Below are positions 21,077 through 32,639 of a DNA stretch of 64,000 nucleotides, one piece after another. The DNA lies in assembly GCA_029582265.1 (NCBI GenBank), contig CM055823.1, positions 17,818,093 through 17,882,092 of the forward strand. Reading direction: 5' to 3'. This stretch comes from Zoroaster sp. YZ-2022. Taxonomy: Eukaryota > Echinodermata > Asteroidea > Forcipulatida > Zoroasteridae. A program made the translations under genes and the position numbers. Every line of letters starts with the position of its first letter. Positions within the stretch are counted from its first letter, which is position 1. The notes beneath the pieces are model-generated. The model made no database searches. It was given only the letters and a program-made list of their open reading frames with translations, and had not been told where the DNA came from.

Positions 21077-21847
21077 AGTTGGAGTTTCGCTGAAGAAGAT
21101 CATGCTACCCAGGTAATAGAAGTTCCTTTCCTTGTCAGTGCTGACATTGAACAGCCTATCATTGGGTACAATGTTATCGAGTTGTTCATGAAAGATGAAG
21201 GCTCTTCTACATCCATGCAGTCAGCGTTCCCAGGACTACGGCCTGCCCAGTTAGAGGCACTGGTGGGATTTATCCAGAGTAATGACTCTGATGACTTCTG
21301 TGAAGTGAGATTAGGAAAGAGAGATGTTTCGGTACCAGCAGGAAAATCACTTGTTGTCATGGGTCGAGCCCACCCAGAACCAGTAAATGAAGAGATGGCA
21401 GTGCTGTTCGAACCGGATGTACGACATTGCTGGGCAGATGATCTCCAGATCGACGAGTCTGTTGTAAAGGTGTCAACGGGATCATGCTGCAAAGTGTCTA
21501 TCATGGTTACGAATATAGGAAGTAGACCTGTCACCCTTCGAAAACGCATCTGCACTTGGCAGATTACAGCTGGTACACTCCATCATGCCAGGTGATCTAC
21601 AGCTCTCCAACATGGCCATGAGCGACCAACCAACTTAAAGTGGAAATAATGTCAAGATGTGGGACCCCCAAGTTGACCTCTCTCATATTTCTGAGGGACA
21701 GCAACAGACAGCGAGAAAGATGTTGAGAGAAAAATGCCATGCCTTTGGAAGAGATAAAAGTGACACAGGGTGCGCCCCAGATCTGAAGATGCAACACGCC
21801 TAAATGATGAGCAACCTGTCCAGCGTAGTTATTCCTCCATCCCACGC

Positions 21848-22380
21848 CCCTTTATCGAGAAGTAAAAGAGTACATCCAGGATCTTCTAAGCAGAGGATGG
21901 ATTACTAAGTCACAGAGTCCCTATTCGTCTCCAGTTGTCTGCGTCCGTAAGAAAGATGGGTCGCTCCGACTGTGTATAGACTACCGTGAGCTAAACAAGA
22001 AGACCATCCCTGATAGACAGCCCATACCCCGTGTCCGTGATGTTCTTGATAGTCTATCGGGAAATACATGGTTCTCCACCTTAGATCAGGGAAAGCGCAT
22101 CACCAGGGTTTCATCGAGGAGAACAGCAGACCACTCACTGCCTTTGTTACTCCATGGGGGCTTCATGAGTGGGTCCGTATTTCATTTGGACTCATGAATG
22201 CACCTGCGACCTTCTAACGTTACATGGAGAGCTGCCTTGAAGGACTCAACAATGAGATATGCGTTGTTTATCTAGACGATGTACTGATATTTGGTCATAC
22301 ATTTGAAGAGCACACGAAGAATGTGAGAGTGGTACTGGACCGGTTGGCACAGTATGGTTTCTGCCGAAGGTAGAAAGTGT
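21848..22380 (+). pseudogene. Gypsy reverse transcriptase, frameshifted
   Basis: Blocks are visible in order: SPYSSPVVCVRKKDGSLRLC, DYRELN, PIPRVRDVLDSL, W.STLDQG, and after frameshifts the catalytic YLDDVLIF box at about 22270-22293. At least two frameshifts occur between 22080 and 22260. The catalytic aspartates of the YLDD box remain. Confidence 0.8.
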
Positions 22381-22480
22381 CATCTCTTCCAGAGAGAAGT
22401 GCGGTATCTGGGCAGAATTGTATCAGCTGAAGGACAATTGAGCTGATCCAGCAGACACGGCTGCACTTCAATCTATAAAG

Positions 22481-23467
22481 ATGAAGACACCGACCTGTGT
22501 TGGAGACGTTCGGAAGGTACTAGGGCTGCTGGGCTACTACAGGCAGTACTTAAAAGATTTCTCCAGCAGGGCCAAGCCACTCTATGATTTATTATCAGTA
22601 CCATCCACCGTAACGGCCAAACAACAACCAAAGAAGAGGATGAACAAATCTACAAAGAGATCAGGACAACTCCCCTCCCAACAACCAATAATCTGGAAAG
22701 AAAACCACCAGCAGATTCTCAACTCCCTCATTGATAGTCTCTTGAAACCACCGGTGATGGCATACCCAGATTTCAACGAGAATTTCTTCCTCACCACAGA
22801 CGCATCACAGGACGGTCTTGGTGCAGTTCTGTACCAAAGACAGGATGGCAAGGCTAGAGTGATTGCTTTTGGATCCAGAACATTGACTCCAGCAGAGAAG
22901 AACTATCACTTGCACTCTGGAAAGTTAGAGTTTCTTGCTCTCAAATGGGCAATTACTGACAAGTTTCGTGATTACCTCTTCTATGCCCCTTCATTTATTG
23001 TCTACACAGACAACAACCCATTGACATATCGTATTTCAACAGCAAGATTGAATGCAACAGGACATCGATGGGTGGCTGAATTGGCTGACTTTCGATTCAC
23101 CATTAAATATAGACCAGGTAAAGCAAACCAAGATGCTGATGCTCTTTCCCGAATGCCGATGAACGATGAGTACATTTCAGCATGCACTCAGGAAATCATG
23201 CCTGCTGTCATCAATGCAACAGTCCAAGGCATTGAAGCCATGAAAAGTCATCAAGTATCTTGGGTTTCAGCTATTGGGGTTGATGATGAATTCCCACAAC
23301 CAGGTGAAAAAACGAACCACCCAACTACGTCCAATTGCAAGACAGTCACTTGCAGAATTCAGCGACAGGACCATGCCATCAGTCAGGTCATTCAATACAA
23401 AAACTCAGTGAAGGCGACCTTCCAAACTACAAACGACAAAATGAACTACCCGAGACACGAGCCCTGA
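22481..23467 (+). pseudogene. Gypsy RT connection and RNase H
   Basis: This is the longest intact piece of the element, 328 codons. It starts with the connection segment (LGLLGYYRQYLKDFS..AKPLYDLLS). The RNase H blocks follow: LTTDASQDGLGAVLYQ, the glutamate-containing segment KLEFLALKWAI, TDNNPLTY and the end signature DADALSRMP. The three acidic catalytic positions (TDAS, KLEF, TDNN) are present. The rest, to 23467, is the linker to integrase. Confidence 0.85.
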
Positions 23468-23469
23468 TG

Positions 23470-24600
23470 AGAGAATGGGACTAGCTACATCTGGATGCAG
23501 ATGGAATTCTCCACAGACAAAACCCCGGCCTCAGTAAGCAAGTCATCCTCCTCAGAAGTATAGAAAGATTGTCTTCAAAGAACTCCATGACGAAATGGGA
23601 CATCTCCGGAACAGAACGTGGTGGTGAACCTTGCAAGAGATAGGTTTTTCTGGCCACACATGGCACGAGATATCGAGCATTACATCACCAGAGAGTGTAG
23701 TTGTTTGAAGCAGAAACGCCCAATGTCACCACAAGAGCTCCACCGGCAGCATCATCACTACTGAACCATTCGAACTGGTTTCTATAGATTTTCTCCATCT
23801 CGAGAAGTGTAAAGGTGGCTATGAGTACATCCTCGCCATCATGGACCATTTTTCACCCGGTTTTGCTCAGTGCTACCCCACAAACAAACAAATCTGGAAA
23901 AACGGTGGCTGAGAAGATTTTCAACGACTTTTGTCTTGAGGTTTGGCTTTCCGAAAAGATTCACCATGATCAAAGGCAGAGAATTTGAAAATAACCTATT
24001 TCGTCAGCCAGAGAAGTACAGCGGAGTTGGCCACCAAGAACCACCCTTATCACCCTCAGGGGAATGGTCAGGTAGAACGGTTTAACCGTACTCTACTTTA
24101 GATGTTATGAACACTGACCCATGAGCAGAAACCCAACTGGAAAAATTGTCAACAAAGTTGTGTTTGCCTACAACAGTACCTAAAACAGGAAACAACGGGA
24201 TATTCTCCATTCTACCTACTGTTTGGAAGAGCTCCCCGCCTCCCTGTAGATCTACTCTTTGAATTGACTCCACGCCCTGACACAAGCTGCTCCAGTGCCA
24301 ATCCAAAGAAATATGCTGATCAATGGCAGACGAAGATATAGGAAGCCTATAACATTGTAAGAGAACGAACAGAGAAAGCTGGAATACGCGCTAAAACCCA
24401 CTATGACAGAAAAGCAAAGTCAAATAGTCTTTTTCCAAGTGACCGTGTGCTTGTAAGACGATTGGCTCTCCCCAGAGGACCGGTAAACTTGATTCATACT
24501 GGGAGCAGAAAATCTATGTGGTACTTCAGAGAAAAGTAATGACATACCAGTGTATGATGTCAAACCAGAAGACAACTCAGGCAGAGTTCGCATCCTCCAT
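23470..24600 (+). pseudogene. Gypsy integrase, heavily frameshifted
   Basis: Traces of the HHCC zinc finger (HMARDIEHYI, RECS.L) occur near 23655-23715. The catalytic core begins near FELVSIDFLHLEKC (about 23770), with ILAIMDHF next. FGFPKRFTMIKGREFEN near 23940-23990 has lost the usual second aspartate. GYSPFYLLFGRAPRLPVDLL at about 24200 marks the C-terminal side. There are stops in all frames across the region. Confidence 0.75.
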
Positions 24601-25505
24601 AGAAATCATCTACTTCCATGTGAAAGTCTAGCTTCAGATGAAACCAGAAGTCCCCACTCCACGCCAGACAAAACCGAAATCAAAACGCCTGCATAAGAAA
24701 TCACATAGCCCAGAACAGATAAGTGATGGGAAGATGATGAAGACATCACTTGGAGAAATTGCCCCAGATCAACTGGACAGACCAACATCACCAGATTTAT
24801 CCCCTCATTCACGACCACGATGCAGAAACCATTTTGTCCTGAGGCCCATGCTGAGTATGACATGATGGATGATGTTGTAATAAATGACCCTGGTGAAGAC
24901 TTGCCCACAGATGAGACCAAACCCTCCCCAAGGAGTTGCAGAAGCAGACATTAGGAAGAGAAAGTAGTGATGGATGCAGCACCCAGATCCAGGTAATGAG
25001 GAAGCCCCAGGTGACGAGGGAAGCCCCGTTGAACGCTCCACGAAATCGGAGACCTCCAGAAAGATTCACCTATGATGTTATTGGTGAGCCACTTAGTTCA
25101 TCAAGTACACCCAACTGTCCCAAATGTACCTCATCCTCAGATGTCACCCCAATTACCATGGATGAATGCCCAACAGTTGACCCCCGCAAGTGGATGGACA
25201 TGGATGCCACAGCTTCAGAATTTTGTATGGGTACCACCCAGGAACCCGTTTACATCTGTATACTGTATCCCCAAGAGTCAGTTCCAGTGATGTGGACGCG
25301 TGTAGGAAAAAACTGTTTTTGTAGTAGAGATGGTTACTGGTGGATTAGGATTAGGCTGGCCAGCACAGTTGGAGAGATGTTCATGTTGACTGCACAGGAT
25401 AGGTATTTGACCCCACCTGTATATCACGATGAAGACTCCTCCATGGAAGTTTACGCCCAGTGCCAGAGACACTTGCTTGACTTCAGTTACGATCTTTTAA
25501 CATGA
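24601..25505 (+). pseudogene. Gypsy 3' tail, uncharacterised
   Basis: After the integrase end (RNHLLPCE near 24601), a charged, proline-rich tail continues in overlapping frames. The last open frame, 24936-25505, includes NAPRNRRPPERFTYD, a common form of the C-terminus of Gypsy pol (RPQR.RRPPERFTYD). No envelope domain is visible. Confidence 0.55.
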
Positions 25506-25975
25506 AAAAAGTTACAGTAGGAAATCTCAGTTATTTTTAATGATCTGTTACATCAGGAAGTTTAGGGTATCCTGGAATTAGCTACTTTAGGGCCTCTGAC
25601 TCCGGTATTCAACCGTGGTTGGGAAACACTTTTGAATAGCAAAACGTTACTTTGCCTGACTGAGTTTCATATTTCCTCTATCCCACAAGTTCACTGAAGC
25701 AAATGCATTTTTGTCAGTTTAATACAAGACGGATATATATATATTTTTTCTTGCATGCACTCAAATTGATTGCTGATATTTTGCTTTTGAAATGTTTGGG
25801 ACAACATTTGATTTTGGGGGGACGCATGTAGGGTTCTGCATTCTTCCTCTCCCCTCACAAACTCTCCCCTCACAAAGTTAGAAATGTTTAGCACCCCTAT
25901 TTTTTTGATTAGACTAGTCCAACCTTGCCAAGAATTCAACAGACCTGGTATCTCAGGGATGTTTGTGCCTATGTG

Positions 25976-26044
25976 AGCATTCTTGAATAAGACTCACATG
26001 TGAACACAACATTGATGGAAGTGTCTTTGTTTTCATTTATCAGG
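25976..26044 (+). repeat. 69-bp perfect direct repeat, left copy
   Basis: It begins AGCATTCTTGAATAAG and ends TTTCATTTATCAGG, and is identical to 26995-27063, 1019 bp to the right. It may be LTR-derived or mark a duplication at the 3' end of the Gypsy element. No TG/CA-bounded LTR pair could be drawn around it with confidence. Confidence 0.85.
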
Positions 26045-26994
26045 TACCTGTATGTTTAATTTTCATTATTCTTTATCAGTTGAATTTCATCTTTATAAAT
26101 AAATTAGTAGTTACTCTGTGTATATTTAAATATGCTGAAGATTAATTTTAGAAAGCTATGGAAGTTTAGTTTACAATTCCTTTATTTCCTAAGACGTTAG
26201 GAAATAAAACAAGCTTCCTTATTAATTTCAACCAAAGACTTCATTATAAATATTACATTTCCTTGCTATTCATTATAAAAATAGACAGTCTCCTGCTGTT
26301 CATGAGAGTTCATAATTGTTTAGAATTAGTTGCATTATATTAGGAAGAGAAGCTACGATCATGAGTTTATTGTGAGTTTATTGTTAGTTTATAGAGCAAG
26401 TTTAAAAGTTGTCTAAAGAGTAAAGAACAGGATAACCAATGATATAAAATACTTAAATATCATTCTGTTCTAAGTGAAGGAATTTATTAATGTAACAGCA
26501 ACTTTAACTTTTACATGTATAGTGTCCATGTACGTGAACATATACTCTATATACTGTGTGTACATAAAATGGGTTGCTCCTTTAATTACTTGTTGTTGTA
26601 GGAAAATTCCATTGAAAAGTTTTATGACCAAATCCAGATGGTTTTACCATAAATCCAGTAGTTAATGGGCTATTAGGGTCCAGCCAGGCTAGAGGGTCAC
26701 AGTGGATGATTAGGGTTACATGACCTTGATTTAGGGATACACACTGCTAGGTATGCTGAGTGTAGTAAATGACTATATTGGTTTTATGCAGTTGCCCAGA
26801 GAAATCTGAATTGGACTATTATCGATAGAGTGTTGATTTTTCCAGAGAATATATATCAATAGCAGAGAGTACAATAATACAGTGGATTATTATTTTTCCC
26901 CAGTCAGAATTGTTATCGTTATATTATTGATATTTAAAGCTAGAGTAAAATTAGATATTTTGTAGATATAAAACGGATTGAGTTGTTATTTATA

Positions 26995-27063
26995 AGCATT
27001 CTTGAATAAGACTCACATGTGAACACAACATTGATGGAAGTGTCTTTGTTTTCATTTATCAGG
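26995..27063 (+). repeat. 69-bp perfect direct repeat, right copy
   Basis: Identical to 25976-26044. It is followed by GGGATTACTACTATTAG and CCCCACCCGGGTGTAACA. The interval between the copies is AT-rich with no coding sequence. Confidence 0.85.
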
Positions 27064-27858
27064 AAACGCATCAATGTGGGATTACTACTATTAGTCCCCA
27101 CCCGGGTGTAACAAATTTAAAAAATAAAAAGGAAAGAATGTCGTATCCGGCCGCTACTTTTTAAGGGCTTTTTGGATTTTTTTTTGCAACCACTAACAAA
27201 TTATAACCAGTTAAAAAATCATTCTATCGATTTTTGGTGGTACAGAAAGCAAAAACTCTTTAAAATCCACTTTTATGATGGTTTTCGGACTTGATTTCCC
27301 TTCTACAAAAATCCTCCCCTTCAGAAAATAGAAGGATCCTATTATAGTTGCCACTACGCATGTACAATGACTGTGTTGGTCACTAATTGTGGAGTTTACA
27401 AGATCAGACTGACATGACTGAGGAAGTCATCGTATACCAAAAATGCCTGGTTTTTCATGAAATAAATATCCTGGAATAATGTGAAGTATATGTCCATCAT
27501 CATCCGTATGTTCTCCACCTTACCTGGTAGGTAAGATTACATTATTGGTTATATTTAATGAAAAATATTGGCGGCCAGATATGACATTCTACTTCTACTT
27601 TCTAGTCTACCCAATACAAATTAATAAAATTTAAATTTCATCAAAACTACCGATCACAATAGTAAACTTTATGCCAAATGTGTCTGTTTGGGCAAGCTTA
27701 ACACAACATTTTAGATCGTAATAATTAGCAGATCAAAAGTTGAAAAATCGCTCTCTTTTTATACATGGGATGTGGAGCTAGGGCCAAGGATACGGAGGGT
27801 GTGCAGTGGCAGTGTATTGACCCTAGAAATGGGGCTAACAAAACCATGTTTGTTGTGT

Positions 27859-29420
27859 CACAGTCAAGGTAGGTTTTGCAAAAAAACCTAGCTTATACTT
27901 GGTTCTAAATACCGGTACTAGTAATAGCGGTTGCACAGAGTGATCAAAGCATTTATGCTCAGTGTAACGTTAATCTTAAAATTATTCAGTAGGCCTACTC
28001 ACAAATGAATGCTTCACACAAGTCTGTATTCCAGATCCAAACTAAACTATGAGTATGAATCATGTTGAGGCTTGTTTACCGCGCGCGGTGATGGTATACA
28101 CATGAAGCGCCCTCTTTCGTCAGCTTAGGACTGCATGCAATGTGTCCATGCAGTACATAACTTAAAGGGACAGTATCGTCACGATCAACAGGGCATGGAA
28201 TCAGAGTACTTGTTTTAGAATAACTTAGTGACTGAAAATAATACCCGAAATAATAAGGTCATGACCGTTGCTGCTGAATAAATGAGTCAGTAATGTTCTA
28301 GCCTTGATCAAGGCGCGTCAGAATGGTTTGGTCTCATAATATTATTTTGCCCCGAAATTTAGCTATCCAAACTCCAGCGCGCATATTATAATTATTCACA
28401 CAATGTACATGTACACGGATCCATGCATACTGTATACAAGTCATGTACATGTATGTATAATATAATAATGTACATGTATTATTGTAACGATTCGGGGAGC
28501 TATGAGATGAATAAACTAACTAAAACCCTCGTCGTCATCCAGGAAATCTCAGGGGAAGGTGTTTAATAATTGGTTTCTATATATAGACAATTAAGCAGAC
28601 ATGATAAAATGGACACTTTCAGTCGAAGGGTTGACTTTAACCGTTAAGGAAATTCACAAACTGTGTATTTTATTTACCAATCTCAATAATCACAAAATAT
28701 ACATAGCTCCCTCTCTTGATTAGACAATTAATTATGTAAATGATTTAATTTTACCCTACACTGGCGTGTGTATAGCACTGTATACTCAGTACTTTCCGAG
28801 TGTCTGTGTGTCTGTGTAGTTGTTTCACAGACACTCGGAAAGCACTGAGTAACTGATGCTATACTCTACGTCGATGTAGGGCAAAATTAAATCAATTGTT
28901 TATCTCCCGACGCAAGACTGTCACCAACCTATAATTAATTATGTATAACCCATACTGCACGCACGCACTGCTCCGCTGTACTACTCAAAAGGTTGGTGGT
29001 AGCCGTGGTCGCTATAATAAGCGCAATCTGTGCGTTTAATAAAGTGTAAGAAACGCTATAGAATGCATTATTTGTGTATCTGTGTGTTTCTTTATCTCTC
29101 TGCTGCGCTGAGAATCTTGGAATAAAGTATTTCGTGTAGTCATCGGTGACAGGCTCTGTTGGAAAACAAAGCCAGCATCTTGGATTCTTTAAATCTTTAG
29201 GTCTTTCGGTCTTTACGGTCTTGAAACGGCGAGCTCCGTTGGGAAAAACCGAGCCCAGAACTCACTCTTCAACGCTAGTCTGGTTGCGTATGTGCTGCAC
29301 GCAGATTACCTAAAACAGCAAGCTGATTGGTTCTACATTAAAACAATAAACCAATAAGCGTTAACCCCTACGGTAGCTTGCGTTTTGCCAATGTGCGCGC
29401 ACGCCAATAGACTATGGGCC
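27859..29420. repeat. Block G1, segmental duplicate of 61015-62360
   Basis: Collinear with G2 over about 1.4 kb, from CACAGTCAAGGTAG to CCAATGTGCGCG. G1 has one extra insertion (28739-28932). On the minus strand, about 29225-28930 and its G2 counterpart both stay open (CWLCFPTEPVTDDYTKYF and onward) with several synonymous differences. CCAAT motifs lie just upstream (ATTGG at about 29325 and 29345). It could therefore hold a first exon and promoter of the duplicated gene, because it lies on that gene's 5' side in both places. That reading is tentative. Confidence 0.6.
28739..28932. mobile_element. Head-to-head SINE pieces within one target duplication
   Basis: The 13-bp repeat AATTAATTATGTA flanks the insert (28726-28738 and 28933-28945), and G2 has the empty site (about 61875). 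The right part matches the SINE at 15665-15775 in direct orientation. The left part is the same SINE segment in reverse complement (CCCTACACTGGCGTG to TTTCCGAGTGTCTGTG). The result is a large palindrome centred near 28815, consistent with 5' inversion during target-primed insertion. Confidence 0.75.
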
Positions 29421-29573
29421 CAAGTAGGAAAATCCTTTTAGAAAGTGAAATTTGCCCTCTGCCTCTAGGTACTCGATACTATTCACACACAATGCTTACT
29501 TAGATGTGCTTTTAAAGTTTTAATTGTTCCTAAAAAACTTGCTCCATAAGGAGTTATGACCCTTCAAAGTTAG

Positions 29574-29710
29574 GGGGCGATTGGGTTTGACAATGTTTTT
29601 GGGGGCGATTTGGTTTTTATACACAAATGTAATAAACATGTCGCCCCAAAACCATTTCGCCCCCATATATTTCGCCCCACAACTTTAATGTTATTTAATC
29701 ATTTCGCCCC
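29574..29710. repeat. GGGGCGA/TCGCCCC inverted repeat
   Basis: GGGGGCGATTGGGTTT and GGGGGCGATTTGGTTT are followed by AAACCATTTCGCCCCC, TTTCGCCCCAC and TTTCGCCCC. Multiple 12-16 bp complementary segments could fold. A degenerate relative lies at about 29948-30005. I see no transposon ends. Confidence 0.6.
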
Positions 29711-30005
29711 AATACACAAAAGCTGGAACAAACATTATACCACAGTACAGGAGCTAATGTGTTACCTTTTTGAGTATTGACCATGGGATCTAGTATAACA
29801 ATCCTACTAAAAAGATGTGCTCTTCACCTTGGTAGTCACAAATTAATCTTCAGGAAATACTTCATATTATTTTGGCTGTTCTCCCATGTAAAAGTGGTAT
29901 TCTTGAGAGTAAATTTGCCTTAAAGATTTGATTGGAGCAACATGATTTGGGGGCAGGTTGGTTTTTACATTTAAAAAAAAATTGCCCTTTAACCCATTTG
30001 TCCCA

Positions 30006-31370
30006 TTCAGTTTGTACAAAAATATCACCCCAATAACCATTACAAGTGAGAGACAAAATGCTTTCATCCCAGACGGATAAATTCGATTTAAATAGACTTT
30101 ATAAAGGTATATTACTTAGGCCTGTCAGAAAACTACTCATAACTAAGTTACACATACACACAATTTTTTCTTTATATGACGGATGTCTAACCTTTATTCT
30201 TCTGTTACCAAACAAAACTTTCAAAGAGACACTCAATTGAATATAATTATAATGTAGTTACATGTTTGGACTTGCTTGGTTAATTTTATTAAAGCTATAA
30301 ATACAGATAACATGGGGTCAAAGTGTGGATTCACTCCTTTTGAAAATCATTATACATGTATATATTTCACATTTGTTAAGCCTGTGCTTTCTTTTTTTAG
30401 TCATGGTTATGTCCATTCCTCCTTTCTAAGACACTGTGTCTGCATTTGGGAATTGGCATTGTAGTCGAGATCACCATGTCTGAGATCGAGACCTTATTAG
30501 GACTTCATACTTAATAATCTTGTTATGTCCTCCTTGAGTGTCAACCCTATTCCTTTCCAAAATAACAATTTTTTCACATGTTATTTTCACTTGAGCACTT
30601 GAGCAATAATGACAAAGTTATGAACTCAACGTCAGCCACTTTTACTTGCACAAATGTTAGCCAATAATAGCTAACATTTATGAAATAAGCTATCGTTGTG
30701 TGCTCAATATAAATGATTTAAACAAAGGTTGCAGTCGTTATAAATAAATAGATACAAGTCGTGGACTGCATATTTTCAAGGCACAGATCTCAGTTTTGAG
30801 ATTCTCTGATTCTAGATGTACTGTTTTATTATTTTTTTGTAATTAGTGTTTTTCTAAGTGGAGTGGGCGATATAGCCTCTCCCACCGTATTATTAGTCAG
30901 CAATACCAGTGGGTGTCTTTTAGACACCCTGTTTGCTAAATGGACACCCTGTTTTATTTGTAAAACACATGCAAAAGAACTGGAAGCTAAACATTTGGAC
31001 ATCCAGATTATCAAAGAATAACAAATTTGGATGCCCAATTTTCGAATCCTGGATTATAAACTGCCCCCACCCAAATAATTTTTTTTTTTTTATAAATAAA
31101 TAAAATCTTAGTATATCTTTTTTGTAAATGATCAATTCATGTACTTTTGAATAAAACTAGGTGAAGGCTGGCTAGTACTTAGTGTCTGTTGTTCCTGTTT
31201 GTTTTCTCTGAGTCAGATACCTAGAGTCTTTGCAGCGAGACATTATAGTCATGATGGTACTTGACTTCAAATTGCTATACAGTCAGATTGGCCAATGGTT
31301 ATGCACGAACAAAGAGCTTGTTTGTGTCTACCACCAGAATGGACATTTCTGCTTGTCCATTTGTGAGCTG
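30006..31370. other. No gene recognised
   Basis: AT-rich sequence with short ORFs of no recognisable family, a poly-T tract near 31079-31091 and no exon series with paralogous support. Confidence 0.5.
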
Positions 31371-31374
31371 TGCT

Positions 31375-31654
31375 GGTACCTGAATACCCGACCAAAAATG
31401 TCATTATCCGGTTCCATTTTTGGTTCCAATTACCCGTAAACGACTTTTTAAAATTCCGATATTTAAAGCCACACAAAATAATGGAAGTCTCTGATTTTTG
31501 CTAACAAAATGAAGAAAACTTTAGTAAGCCGAACATTTGCCGACAAGGGCCTACATTCAGGAGTATTTATGTGTTTTACAAAAATTGTTTCACCCTGGTA
31601 TCCGAAGATTTCAAGGGTATTCGGTTCCCAAAATAACCGAAAAAACACAACCCT
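31375..31654 (-). mobile_element. Remnant of hAT-like MITE (TAGGG type)
   Basis: It matches the 35202-35568 element in reverse complement over GGTTCCAATTACCCG, ACGACTTTTTAAAATTCCG and the terminal ACACAACCCTA. The left end and target duplication are not identifiable. Confidence 0.55.
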
Positions 31655-31776
31655 ATCCATTTGTGTGTTGTTGTTGAGATGGGGAGGTCCAGCTGGATGG
31701 CAAAGTAAATTCTTCTTCAACAAGGGTTGTCATCATCACATCTTACTGTCTCAACTGCATGGGAAGTTGAGGCCAC

Positions 31777-32628
31777 GCCCCAGTCACATTTACGCCGATT
31801 GTAGGAAAGGCGCCCGCCCGCGAGCTTTTGCCCAAAATCGCACGGGAATCGGGGAAATCTTACGGTCACCGGCGGATCAATCGGAGCTATCGGCCGATTA
31901 AAACACGCCGCACGGGCCGCCGCCAACTTTTAACGCGGAGTTATAATTTTCCGATGGCCGGCAGACTTTTTTTCGACCTAACTCATCGCAAATGAACCGC
32001 AGGGACCCGTAAAGGAGCCGTCCGATAGCCTAACGGCCACACCACGACACCCGGCGGCATCGTACGGTCATCAAAGGATTCATTAAGAGATTAGGAAAGG
32101 CTCGGGGGCCACCTGGACCGTACGGTGTCCGGGGGGTCCTCCCGATGGCCTTATGGGCGCCGAAGGGTAATCGTACGGCGCCCGAGCGGTATCAAGAAAC
32201 CGTGCGGGCGCATACCGATTAGTCACCGGCGCCAGGCCGGCGCCCGAGTGGCCCCCCGGCTCTCAGGACGGCGCCCGTCCGGCGCCCGCGCGGGTATCGT
32301 ATTTATATATTTATACCCAAGATGTACAAACATTAAATCCCAATCGGGCATCGTGCGGGATACGTCCGGCCTCCCCCCGTTCACCTGGCGGGCTCCGCCC
32401 GGGCGGAAAACATCGGCCGGGTGCCTCAAGGCCTCCGTACGGTCCCCGTCCGTTGTCCGTTCGACTTAATCGGCGGGTCTAATTTGTTGCCGTGCGGCGC
32501 CCGTATCTAATGTGACCGTGACCAAGTGCAATTTGAGACATCCGGGATTTGTCTCCGATGGCCGGGACATCGGGTGACCGCCCGATACCCCCTCTCCGAC
32601 CGGCGCCCGGCGGAAATGTGACTGGGGC
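31777..32628. mobile_element. GC-rich element with GCCCCAGTCACATTT inverted ends
   Basis: The left end GCCCCAGTCACATTT (31777-31791) and the right end AAATGTGACTGGGGC (32614-32628) are perfect 15-bp inverted repeats. They continue imperfectly (ACGCCG with CCGCCG). The 850-bp interior is strikingly GC- and CpG-rich in an AT-rich setting, with many copies of CGGCGCCCG and TACGGT(G/C) strings. There is no transposase, and the ORFs inside are low-complexity R/P/G-rich translations. No matching target duplication is evident (flanks CAC and ATA). Confidence 0.7.
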
Positions 32629-32639
32629 ATAAGTAGGGA

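Larger units (their letters stand above)
20839..25505 (+). mobile_element. Ty3/Gypsy retrotransposon, 5'-truncated and degenerate
   Basis: The pol domains appear in Gypsy order: protease, reverse transcriptase, RNase H, integrase and a C-terminal tail. Gag and the 5' LTR are missing, and the left end abuts a LINE fragment. Many frameshifts and stops separate the domains, so it cannot be functional. RNase H preceding integrase, without a tether, fits Ty3/Gypsy and not copia. No clear 3' LTR was identified. The 69-bp direct repeat described separately may be part of it. Confidence 0.88.

Noticed and set aside
20839..27063. Intact LTR pair for the first Gypsy element
   Set aside because: The 5' end abuts a LINE fragment, and the only direct repeat found is 69 bp, internal to the 3' region and not at both element ends.
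32125..32469. R/P/G-rich ORF in the GC-rich island
   Set aside because: It is a low-complexity translation of CGGCGCCCG motifs within a TIR-bounded element. The other strand is equally open.
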